The notes under the pieces: generated by a model
The model's database searches: none
Seen by the model: only the letters and a program-made list of their open reading frames with translations
What the model was told of the DNA's origin: nothing
DNA from: Bugula neritina
Lineage: Eukaryota > Bryozoa > Gymnolaemata > Cheilostomatida > Bugulidae
Direction of reading: 5' to 3'
Length of the DNA: 60,000 bases
NCBI GenBank assembly: GCA_964035545.1
Contig: OZ037765.1
Coordinates: 17,108,698 to 17,168,697, forward strand
Made by a program: the position numbers and the translations under genes
In this document: piece by piece, positions 36,001 through 60,000 of the stretch
Numbering within the stretch: the stretch's first letter is position 1
Layout of the letters: each line of letters begins with the position of its first letter

Positions 36001-39000
36001 TACAGTTTACTATACTATGTTATACTCTATAGTTTATAGAAACTGCACAGTATAGTAAATTGATAGAGAAGACAACACACTAAATAGTGCCACCACATCT
36101 GCTGCACTAAAGTTGTTATCAGCATTTAGATTTTAGAGTCAATGACACTGCTGTTTGACTGATGCTAATATAGGGAATGTGATTACCACAAATAATATCA
36201 GTTGTAAATTACATTTATAATACCTTGTTAGTTGTTAACTCAGTTTGCAGTAGACACGCTGTTATTAAATTATATACAATAGCCATGCCAGAACTTCAAG
36301 CTTCAGCTAATTAAGATTAGTCAATTTTTTAAGGTGCAGTCATCTTTCGTTACTTTTAGTAATTATGCCACTATTATAATGCAGAAAAGAAACCTGCAAA
36401 ATTTTAGCTATTATTTTAATTGAAAATGCCACAATGCAGATAGAAAATATCAATAATGCAATAATTAAACTGTATAACATTTTATATAATACTAATGGAA
36501 TAATGTCACCTACTCCATTTACTATACTATCAACCCACATACTCTATAGGGCAATGACAGGTGCATCTTATCAGTATAGAAGCACTAGTGTAGGTAATGA
36601 GGCGCAGCCAAAACAAATACAATCTATAAGTATAATGGCATTTATTATGCGAAAGATATTAATCTAGATTTATTACATTATTTTGCTATTCTTTACTTTT
36701 TCTCTACAGTTATTCATACCTGCTATAACATATATTATTAAAATTCAGTAAAAACAATTGATGAAAATGAATTTTTGAAGATAAAAAGCTTAAACGATTT
36801 GCTTCTCTCATATGCCTATATATTAAAGGTTTCAGTTTAACTTTCAAGCTAGTAACATTGCCATGGTAGTAGTACGTGTATACACGAGTACCAGCATTAG
36901 CAACCTTAGTGTTTTACATAGGACTGTATTCAAGTGCACCATTACTAACTAATTCAATAATAAAAAATATTTAATCCCTCTTGTAACCATAGGGAAAGTA
37001 TTGCTGAAGCACACTTGAGTCTAGGAGCTAATTGCTATTGAATTTTGTGAACCTACTATTACAGTTTAGTAAATTCCTACAGGCAATTGCCATTATGAAG
37101 CTTACTCTACTGTACATAGCCTTTAGCATTGCCTCTCCCCTAAACTAACTACTGACGAATAACTGCAATAATGTCACATACTACAATTTATATGTCAAAA
37201 AAACCTCACAGTGATTGTGTTATCACTCAATTTATCCAGGAGTTATCCACTTTTTCTTAGTAATGCGTGAGGGAAACCATTGTAAAATTAAAAAAAAAAT
37301 TTAAAATGCCAAAATGTGAGTTCAAATATTAATCAAACCACCACAAGAATTATATGAGTCATATATAATATATACACATAATATATACTGTATTTGAGTT
37401 CTTTTTAAAAAGTTTGTGTTGAAGAAATGCAGCCCTGTCAGAGTGAGTGGTTAGTTATTACTATGCATGCAGTGACAACTCCTTCCTTGTCACTGGCCAT
37501 GTAATAGGCCACCCAACATCCTGCTGAGCAATCTAGAACTTTCTTATGCAATTCAAAATAATGAACTGAATAAAAATTTGCTTATTACAACCTTGTCATA
37601 CTGATTATCTTTGTTATTGGTAAAATTAAATTCCTATTTGTAAAATAATTCCCATAATTTAGTAGACTAGCTTAAACTTTGCATTTTCTTTATAGCTTTA
37701 GTACATGCGAAGACAAAATCTCCAACAAAATGCTAAAAACACTTTGCTTGCATTTAAACTAAAAAAAACATACACAGCATATCTTTTATAGGGTTGCAAG
37801 CATTTTACAGGAATAGTACTCTGTTTCTAGTAGCCTAGGTATACAGTCTAGGTATAGCCAAGTTTCTATACAACTGCTATAATACAGTGCTAGTTTTGGC
37901 CAACCTGTGTGAATTGGTTAGCGCTTTATTATAAAGAAGCATTTCAGACTGCTGAGAACTAGGCTATGTGCTGTTAAGACAATTATACTAATTACGGTGT
38001 TTGCCATATGCTGTCCTTTGTCACAAGTCTATAGTGAAGTAGTCAATAAAATCTTAATTAAAAATCTTAATAAAGCTGCCCAGTAGCTGCTAATGTAGAA
38101 TATCCATTTATATTTTAATTAAACAGCTGTGTCAAGCTGTGACAGCAGCATATATGTTACAGTATTGTCTGTTTCTAAGTCCTTGAACTTTAACTTAGAT
38201 CTGCCAGTAGCAATGAGTTCACAGCTGACATAACTTTCACCATTTTGCACAGAAGGAGTATGCAGCATATAGTTGCTTAGCTAGTGTAATAATTCTACTC
38301 GCATACTTTCCGCCAGGCTGAATATTGATTTATTTGGTTAGAAAGCAACTTTGTATGTTAATTTATACAGTTTTATAAACACGTAAAATAACCCATAAAT
38401 TACTTTTTCGAATTTGAGACTCATAAATCAGTCAACCAGATAGAACAATGGTGCTCTAAGAGTCAGAACACCATGCTGGAAGATATAGCTGTGTGTATTG
38501 ACTGGTGTAATGGCAAATCCTATGGCAAGAAATTATAGGATGATGAGTCACCAAGAAAAAATGCTGCTTCCTGTGCATGTGAATGATTGGTCAACTGGTC
38601 AACTAAAGGGTGCACTGATAAAAACCAATTTAAATTAAACATGGAAATCTTATCAATTAGCTAAATTGCATAAATCCCCTTTGTCTTTAGAAAAAAAAAA
38701 CCATCAACTTGCCATAAAGATTTTAATTTCTCAAGATCCTATTCCCAAAAATGACCTCCAATTTAATTAAAATGTACTATCAAACATCTGAATATGCATT
38801 TCAAGAGTTGGTACAGACAACTACTTGCTCATCTAACATCTGGTGAAAAGATTTGCTGCATTAGGAATACTAAAAGACTGAACTATTTTAATATAAACCA
38901 ATATACATCTGTACACACTACACAAGCAAGGTTTGCTTTATAATATGATCTCGTTACACTGTAGCACAACACAACTACAGAGCTATGGAAATGCCTATGG

Positions 39001-42000
39001 CAAAGCATATTGATAAATTTGGTATGTAACTGTGGGACATATGTAAGAGTTGACTGCTGCTAGTATTAAAAGCAGATAGTGAATATACCAACTACACTGC
39101 TGTTGGCAGTATATCATGGCAAGAGAGATGAATGGATAAGAGAAAGTGTGTATGTAAAAATACAAACAAAATGAAAATGTTTTTGTAAAGCCAGACGTGT
39201 TATAGCTATTCTGCACTCAGTAAAGTGTTACTGAACACACTTTACTGTACTAGAAAACTGAGCAGTGTCTGCACTTATTGTTACAGTGTACCTAATTTTA
39301 ACTCACAAATATTACTTCCGGTTAGAGGGTTTCTCTACTTCTGTGTAAAATATAATAAACCAGTAACTTTGTGATAAAACAATTGAAATGTTTTTTTAAA
39401 GTATACTACATTTTGTTCTTCTATTTTTGAAGAATAGAAACAATGGTGACATATATAAAACACAGTTTGGCAGGCGAAATGTTCGCTGATTAGCCCAATC
39501 ATGCTCCACTGCATTTAGCCAAGTGACAAAATGGGTTTACTTAGATTTTTGCAAAAAATTCCTTTTTCTATAATAGGTTTTTCCAAGGCATAGTGTACCA
39601 GGTGATTTTACAATTTCTATTTTAATTGTATTAGGCAGTTAACTTTTTCACACGGTTTCTTCATTCATTCTGAATAAGTAAACGAAGAAGCTATGAACAT
39701 ACCCCACGGCAGAGTATGTAATTACTAGGCACATTCTATAGAATGGTGGTGTTTTACATTTTGTTAATCAAGAAAATGCGGTAATATTTGCTATATCGTT
39801 GGATATCCTAATACCAAGTATAATACTACTTTATAAGTTATATACTTTCTACAAAACCCATTACTATTGCTGTGTGACACTTCTTGTCAATAGTTATAAA
39901 GATACTGATAATAATACAATTTAGATTTTTCTTATCACATCTAAGAAACAAGGCATATGTAATTATACACAACTAATATAGACCAGGAAAGTGTGAAATA
40001 GGCCGATGTAGTCATTCTGTATTAGTAAGACAGCCCCTTATCACTTTTTGTATGCTAAAACTAAATGACACTTGGACAATCTTGTTAATTTATGCAGATG
40101 AATAAAGCTGACTCAAATACTACGCACTAACAATCACAGTGTACACATTATAGTGTAGCTTATCCATACTCATCCTATCTATACTGGAGCAGCTTATATA
40201 ATATACCATAGTGATGTAACTTGGCCTCTTCTACTAGCATATTGGGAGAGCAGGGAACAAGAAAATAAAGTTAATAGGCCATCAAAATATCATATCGGTA
40301 ATTTGTTAACTTTTCACTGCAGTTTTCATTCTTCCAATAAATACACACTGCAGTTGAAGTTCTCAGTATATATGCCATTCAAATATGGTGTTCCTTAATG
40401 GTAAAAGTAAAAGTTGTTATAAAAAAAAGAATATAATTAGTATAGCATTTTAAGGTGCAACAACTGTGATCTCATGTGGTCATTTGGGAGATTATTTTCA
40501 CGTCAGCTCAGAGCACAATCTCAGTGTAGAGTCCAACATGATATAATATTGATTGTCATTTTCCTAGCTATGTGAAGATGGTCAATTATACATCTTCCAT
40601 AAGCCATTGACTCTGTTAGTTGTTTATAACAGTAAGGTAGTAGGAGATGGTGTGTATAACTTGGTAATAATACATAAATATACACAATACATAAATATAC
40701 ACGTACTATTAATGTATGCTGCTGATAGGAATGGAGGGCTGGAATCACTGGTTTAATTGATGAGCCAGCATAATAGCAGTGATTACTTACATCTTGCGCT
40801 ATATAATTATTGTAATATTATACAAATAATAATAGAGAAGTGCATGGTGACGTTACTTACTGTCCAACTCACTACTAGCCATGCGGCCAACAAGAAATGT
40901 TATATTTTAGTAGCGACCTTCACTGCAAGTGCAAAAGTACAACTTAATGTATAGAATAGTAACATATTTTTAATATTTTCTCTTGTATTATATTTTGAGC
41001 TTCTACTAGTTCTGCCTAAATCAGCTGCTATATATTTTCAATCAATGATATCTTTTAATGCTAGGATTAAAAAAAACATTTTATCAGCTTAAATAAAACA
41101 ATTATCAAGATAGCGAGAGTGCAATGCAAAACAAACAAAAACAAAAGGTCGATTGATGAAAACAGCTGTTTACAGTAAGCAATCGTAGTGTAATGGTACA
41201 TTTCAATTTTTTATTTAATATAAAACATGGGATATTTGTGCTAATAAATGTGGGAGCAAAAGCTAATATCAACTCCCCACAGAATTCATGCTACAGATGG
41301 AATGGAGTATAATGCTAATACAATATGGTGGGAGAATAGAGAGAGATGGTAGGGTAGACAGGGGCTGGGAGAGTAGACAGGGTAAATGCTGCTTTACTCT
41401 GCAGTATGGAGGCAGAGTGTGTGATGTTAAATATGCTAAATTATTCAATACACTTGGGAGCAAACTCTGCTCCAAGAAGTCTCATTTCCATCACTTTATA
41501 GAATGATTCCTATGCCCAAATTCCCTTGAGAATTTTTTACTACATTAGAAGCTGCACAGCACACCATAACATAATAAATGTGTGAGAAAATTCAATATAA
41601 ACTAAATGTAGTGAAGATTGCAAAGCCCAGATAAGCCAATAGAGTGACTTTACAACCAAAGCAATGCTGGGTGACCGAGGCTAGGGACAAATGCACAGGC
41701 TAAGCTGGTTAAGGCAGCGAGGTAACAGAAATCATCGATAAAATCTTATTTCATCAAAGGTCAGGAAGCCTGATAAATAGAAATACTAAAGCTATATAGC
41801 TGATGGCTTCACATGCATGTTCCTAGTCGACTATGTTGTTGGTTATTACCACACAAGTTCACATCTTAGAGATCTGCTACCAACACGTAATCGTGCACTC
41901 ACCTCTGTGCTGCTACAGCTCCGTCAACTTGGATCAATTTTCCACACTATATTCACAATTCACACCTCAACTCATCCAGTGCAAGCCTGGATTATGTAAA

Positions 42001-44577
42001 CTTCTAACACTAGTTTTTGCAGAATATGTAGCATAATAGAGAAATCATATATTTTACACAAGTTATGCATAGCCATTTAATGATTTATGATGACATGAGG
42101 GGAAGATGAACATTTCTTGGGGATATTTTAGTGCACATGAAAATGTCAAATTTGAACAACACTTTCAACTAAATTGGGACTATACTACTAGACTGTAAAT
42201 GTATTACTTACGAAGTATTAATACTACGAGACCATTTGTATACTATATACTAGAAACGTGCAGTATAAACTGTTACAACCAGAGCTGTAGTATCCCAATA
42301 ACAATAACGCCAGTAATAAACTTGAAACTTCTCATTGTAAAGCAAGCTATGATAAATGAGTAATACGAACTGGAGAACAGTGTGTGCTTATCGGTGTCAC
42401 TAGAATTACCAAAGCAATCGTAAAGTTTGCAAACATAGATTTTATTGTAGTTGTACATCATATTAAAATTTACAGCCTTTTATCTATAAGCAAGTAAGAT
42501 AATCAGACTGTACAATAATTCAAGTTGATAGGAGTTATAACAAGTGTTGCATTGTTCAGCCTGTGTACTAAAGTATATCATTCAGTTTTAGAAACTACAA
42601 GCCTTTCGTAGCGCCCAAAAGACTGCATTTCTTCCATTACTTGAAGTAACAATTATATGTAGAGCCTGCAGTTAACTACTACAGGAAGTGCTGTTACAGT
42701 AGCTGCTCCCATTTACATCAGATTGAATGATTATAACCAAAATGATTTATTTCTGGTAGAGAAAGCGTATCTCCTTATGTTATATTTGTGGAATTATTCA
42801 AAACATGCATGATAATTTATGTCAACAAGGCATATAATTTATGCAAGTATTTGATAAATTAGCTTTTAGTGACAGCCAAAATGTTTGATGCATTGCAATA
42901 TATAGTCAAAAACATTGTAGTACTGGGTAACTAGGTATTGCTAGTAGTACTAGATACTGCTATGTAATACTGTTACCTGCAGAGTATAATATAGTTTATT
43001 AGTTGTGATAGAACTGAATATCTACAATGCTAAGTACTGAAGGTATTTTTCCAACCAGAAAATCCTGGCAACCATTATCTTAGTAACTGCGCTACTTTTA
43101 TCTATGTCAGCTTCTGGCATGAACATTGAGTAGCTCAGTGGAATAACAACAAAAACTTTTTGGAATATTGTAGCTTCACAATACTGATATGAACTGCATT
43201 TTATTACATTATTTATTTTTAGGTTTCCTAAAGTATTCCAGACCTAAGTTTTAAACCAATCACTATTTTCCCCAAATGTATGACTAATGTATTAATAGCT
43301 TATATTTCTAAAAATAGTATTTGGACAAGTTATGGCCGGACATGGACCATGAGTCATAATAACCTGGCTCAGAAATAACTGAACCAATAGGCTGAAGGGT
43401 ATTAATAAAGGTTTGCTCACAATCCCAAGGCAGTCTCACAGCCACTTCTGAGTGAACAGGGTTTTTCAAAACTCACTAATATGACTGACTGAGCAGTTGA
43501 AATTAAATGTTTACCAGCAAACAATACATTTTCTATAGTTCTTATACCATTTAATAAGCCAACCTTAATCTCTATCCTTATTAAATACACAAGTTTTCAA
43601 CAGCAAAAAACACCTGTGTTAGGAGCATTACCATCTTGATGTATCCGTCCTTTTGTGACTTTCAAAAGCAATATTTTATCTAATTATCTCAATATGGCTG
43701 AACCTCTACCCTGTATTTCTGGCTATATACTAACTGTTATTTTTAAAATATTATTCACTTTGTGTTGGCTGAATTTGTTTATTAGTTGGAGAAAGGAGGC
43801 TTGTATATTTTACACATTAGGCTATTTTAATTTTAGGTTCATCAATATTACTTCATTTTAACCAAATGGAAATATGTGGAGTTGAACTGATTGCAGTAGC
43901 TGAATTAATATTGTCTAGATATAGAATGGAATGCTGAAATATACAATTAATAGAAATAGCTAGCATAGTTAAACTATCGAATGAACCAACTAGAGAAAAA
44001 CAACCTGGGTGGTAAGGGGATACAATTAAAACCCTAGACTGGAATTCTACCAGTGAGAAATCACCTTATTGAGACAACAGGAGTATCAGTAGAAATGAAG
44101 AAAAGGGGGGGGAGGGTCACCACATTCAATTTTGACTTTGGTACATCTATAAGTTTAGAAATAAGCTGCTTTTAGTCCAAATGAAAGCTTTTTCAAAAAA
44201 TCTTAAAAATAGCTCTTAATTAGTCCAAATTCAAGCTACAACTACACAACCAGCAAATAAAGAAGTTTGGTATGAAAGTGTGCCCCATCAACCTGTGAAG
44301 ATTTGTATTTGTGTAGTCTCTTTTTACATGCTTTCTACTAACCAATTATTATTCATCAAGACCAGGAAATGCTTGGGTAACATCAAGAAAGTTAAAATAT
44401 TAAAACTATACAAATCTCAATTGCATCTGATTGACCACATTTGGTATATCTGCATATGTTTTCAGTTCATACCTGTTTTTACAAATTTCATGTATATATA
44501 ATTGTATCATTTCAACTTTGTATCCTGTATTCCTTCCTACCTAAGCAGCATATTACATGGGTAATGGTAATACTTAC
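33055..44577. other. gene-poor region upstream of Rbfox
   Basis: About 11.5 kb of AT-rich DNA with no recognisable protein domain on either strand. Likely long 5' introns and promoters of Rbfox. It contains a weak splice-bounded stretch at about 40841-40915 (minus; acceptor TTGCAG, donor GACA|GTAAGT), not linkable in frame, and a tandem AATACATAAATATACAC repeat near 40668-40702. Confidence 0.5.
34424..34465 (-). other. possible 5' UTR exon upstream of Rbfox
   Basis: A 42-nt stretch bounded by a TTGCAG acceptor-like site and CTATGAAG|GTAAGG, a near-perfect donor. It lies about 1.4 kb upstream of the Rbfox start on the same strand. No frame through it joins exon 1 without a stop, so if real it would be untranslated. 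The longer open frame 34421-34152 overlaps its donor and is not recognised. Confidence 0.25.
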
Positions 44578-44700
44578 TTGTTTTAAGCCATTGCTTTGTA
44601 TTTGACAGCTAAGTTTGCTAGTTTGGCAAATATTAGTCAGCCTCACAGCTGGATGTATGGTTGCCAGTGGACCAGCTGGAAGCTTCAGAGCTTCTGTCAT
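44578..44700 (-). CDS. candidate alternative first coding exon of Rbfox
   Basis: ATG at 44700 begins MTEALKLPAGPLATIHPAVR and the 41-codon frame runs into a perfect donor, AAACAA|GTAAGT, in phase 0. Joined directly to Rbfox exon 2 (32431, phase 0) it gives ...GLKQHMVQNQ in frame, skipping the MDPTSYE exon. Vertebrate Rbfox genes use several far-upstream first exons. No homology supports the peptide, and it could belong to something else. Confidence 0.35.
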
Positions 44701-46817
44701 GTTCTGACAGCAGACAGCAACACTCGCTGATATAAGTCACTCTATCCCTGCATGTACCAAGCTAAGTTGCTATTCGGCTACCCAGCTGAAGAGAATATGT
44801 CAAACATTTCTTAATGTTAAAGCTAGTTGAACATTAGCAAGCTTTTATAACTATCTTAATGACGCATCACCAGAGCAGTAAGTGTGCAATGAACTGGACA
44901 TCTCTATCAAATATGTTGGCTGAAGCATAAGAAATCTACTAAATAATTTGATCACTTTCCCACTCTAGTAGAAATTAAAGTATTTGTATTAAACTGGACA
45001 TTTCCCTATTTTTTATTCATAAAATCCTATCTCAATGACATTTTTATTTCATGATTTAACATGTTTATAAATTCATTGAAACTTAATAAGTTACAAAACA
45101 TGCTTCCTACAATAGCATTATGAAAGCCTCTCTATAAAGGCAAAACATACTGCAACACCTCAGAAAAGCAAAATATATCACTTACCAAGCATTGTATGCC
45201 AACATGTTTTTCAATTTAAACAATTTTCAGTACCAGAATAGTGGTAATTCTGGGCTAGTAATATTCAGTATGATAAGTATAACACATGGCAATGGTTCTA
45301 GATTTACTTGAACGAATATGAATGAAATTTACTTAGTCTTTGAATAGATGCATCAGTACAGCCCCTTCATTTTATACATTTCCAATCAATCAGTTTACAA
45401 TACAAACTGCACTCAGTGAACTGTTCTAGTGATTGTATTTATAGTTTATACTGTTGGGTAAATCATTCAATATATTTTATACATACCTGATACTAATGTG
45501 TATAGATTTCCACTTGCAATATTTATGCAGCCTGATTTTTTGTTTATTTAATTAAAGTACTAAGCAAAAACAACTGATAAATATAACTAATAGAATAGAA
45601 ACTTGAAATTTAGGACAAGCAAGGAGTGAGCTAGCGCTAGTAGTAGATAGTTTGACCTTGCACTAGTTTGACTCGACCCAATACAACAACAAAACTCATC
45701 AGCTGCTACCACTCCAATACAGGCAATTATAAATATTGTGTACACGTGATCAAGTACCATCTGCTTCATAATAGCTAAGCCAGCAACCAATCACCAACCT
45801 CGCTCGATCAACCCTCAGAATCTGGCTAATTATAAGCCGTCACACTCTGCGTAGTCTCAACTTCGCTATTTAGTTGTATTCTGATAGTATTCTCACAATA
45901 ATATTATATGCATGCATATATATAAGATGTATATACATATACATGTATATAATATATATTAGATGTATATACATATAGGCTACATAATATTTATAATCAT
46001 GTTCCATCATTCAAGTTACCCAATGCGAGAAAAAGTGTATCAAACCATCTGAACAACTGAATCACAACATTAAATAGAAAATTCCAAGGCAATAATTCTT
46101 TTGCAGTGTAGCATATTTATTATGTACAGGGCATTCTTATCCATGCTACCAAGCCCTGTTTACAAATTATAGCCACCCACGATGCTTAGCTGACATTATT
46201 ATATAGATATATGATAATTTATGTTGCTTGTTTTTGTTTACTCACAGAACTATTTGATGGTAAAGTATTCTCAACCAAGTTCCATTTTTCTAGGTTCCCA
46301 AAGACATTCAGCATAAAATAAGTTTACACAAAAAAGCTCATAAAAGTCCTTCATCACTTTTCATTTTATTTTAGATTTAACCAGGTTTAGATTATGTAGT
46401 GCTTACAAATACAGTAAGATTTATAAACTAGGAACTTGGATGATTCATTAGTTAGTAATATATAAACAGTCAAACCAGTTCACTGTTAGCAATCAGAATA
46501 ATTTCCTTATCAATGGAATTGTTGCTATCAGATAAATTATATGCAATAGTATGTAGAACAATATGATTCTTCCATAAATCATTATTTACTATCACCATGT
46601 CAAATGTAGTAACCCATTATGTTGACTTGTTTATCAACACTGTGTTTGTGTTTGTGATGGTGCCGATTTCAGTGAACTTGACTTGGTTTCAACTGGGAAA
46701 CAACAAAATATCACGTGACTGCATATATTTAACATTATAAGTGATGATTGTTGAACAAACCTAATTCGCGGCTAGCTCCGAGAAATATAGGTCACATGAT
46801 TGCAAGCTAATCGGGTG
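44701..46817. other. intergenic region between Rbfox 5' side and the RGM-like gene
   Basis: AT-rich; includes an imperfect ATGTATATACATATA-type palindromic tract at about 45900-45980. No gene supported. The 3' UTR of the RGM-like gene covers the right end. Confidence 0.5.
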
Positions 46818-46823
46818 TTTATT
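46818..46823 (-). terminator. probable polyadenylation signal AATAAA of the RGM-like gene
   Basis: AATAAA on the minus strand, about 180 nt past the stop codon at 47001-47003; the first such hexamer downstream. Confidence 0.5.
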
Positions 46824-47000
46824 AAATAAACAATACAACTGTAAGCTAATAAAGGAAATAAGTTGCTTCATGCTCTCATAATTTGGAATAATCTTCTCAT
46901 TTTTAAATATTTGGGTAAAGAAAACTCTAAAGACTTAAAATAACTTTCTTAAATAATAAACTAGAAAAATGTGATTTGAGTTCCTGAGAACTTGTGCCTA

Positions 47001-59880
<12,880 letters not shown>

Positions 59881-60000
59881 CTGCATTTGAGAAGTAAAAC
59901 TTGAAGAGATTACAAGAAAACCTGTTGATATAGTATAAAATTGACTATTATATACATTGCATATATTATATACATTGCATATATTATTATATAAATTGCA

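Noticed and set aside
41288-41506. Plus-strand frame with W, R and G residues
   Set aside because: Local purine-rich GGAGA-type repeat; no domain and no splice signals.
41817-42036. Two overlapping plus-strand frames, slightly GC-richer
   Set aside because: Neither frame resembles a known protein and both lack convincing splice borders.
45587-45790. Minus-strand frame with a signal-peptide-like N-terminus (MKQMVLDHVYTIFIIACIG)
   Set aside because: No good donor follows and no matching exon was found on the left; hydrophobicity alone is common in AT-rich DNA.

Overview
This is animal nuclear DNA: AT-rich (roughly two thirds by eye), with small exons, GT-AG introns of about 0.1-8 kb, and many microsatellites, non-LTR retrotransposon relics and fold-back repeats. 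No bacterial, organellar or viral gene was seen. All three genes I could assemble are metazoan-type and lie on the minus strand, so each reads from high to low coordinates. The species cannot be named from sequence alone. An invertebrate, possibly an early-branching one, fits the divergent ROR- and RGM-type proteins.

Layout, left to right. (1) 507-17141: a ROR-family receptor tyrosine kinase. Eleven exons chain in a single reading frame of 877 codons: signal peptide, short stalk, I-set Ig domain, Frizzled-type cysteine-rich domain, transmembrane helix, and one large exon holding the kinase domain and a Ser/Thr/Tyr-rich tail. There is no kringle exon, and the DFG motif is degenerate, so it is probably a pseudokinase receptor. 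(2) 17142-22206: intergenic DNA plus the 3' region of the next gene. (3) 22207-33054: an Rbfox (Fox-1) alternative-splicing regulator. Eleven exons chain into 457 codons, with an RRM nearly identical to that of vertebrate Rbfox and an Ala/Tyr-rich C-terminus ending in the family's RFAPY-type tail. A possible alternative first exon lies far upstream (44578-44700). (4) About 33.1-46.8 kb: a gene-poor stretch, probably 5' introns/promoters of Rbfox plus intergenic DNA. (5) 47001 to the right edge: the 3' thirteen exons (755 codons plus stop) of a large secreted, probably GPI-anchored protein. Its C-terminal half matches the repulsive guidance molecule (RGM/hemojuvelin) von Willebrand D-type region, including the GDPH cleavage motif. 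Its N-terminal half is a long cysteine-containing helical region I do not recognise, and the gene runs off the window.

Functional reading: ROR (Wnt5-type signalling) and RGM (BMP/neogenin signalling) are both cell-surface receptors or co-receptors; Rbfox is nuclear. Nothing shows that they act together beyond sharing a strand. The most notable regulatory signal is the Rbfox target hexamer TGCATG built into both splice sites of Rbfox's own 93-nt RRM exon, with three more copies in the intron upstream. This is the expected signature of autoregulated exon skipping. The introns of the RGM-like gene have collected two LINE fragments, two long inverted-repeat elements and several very long microsatellites.
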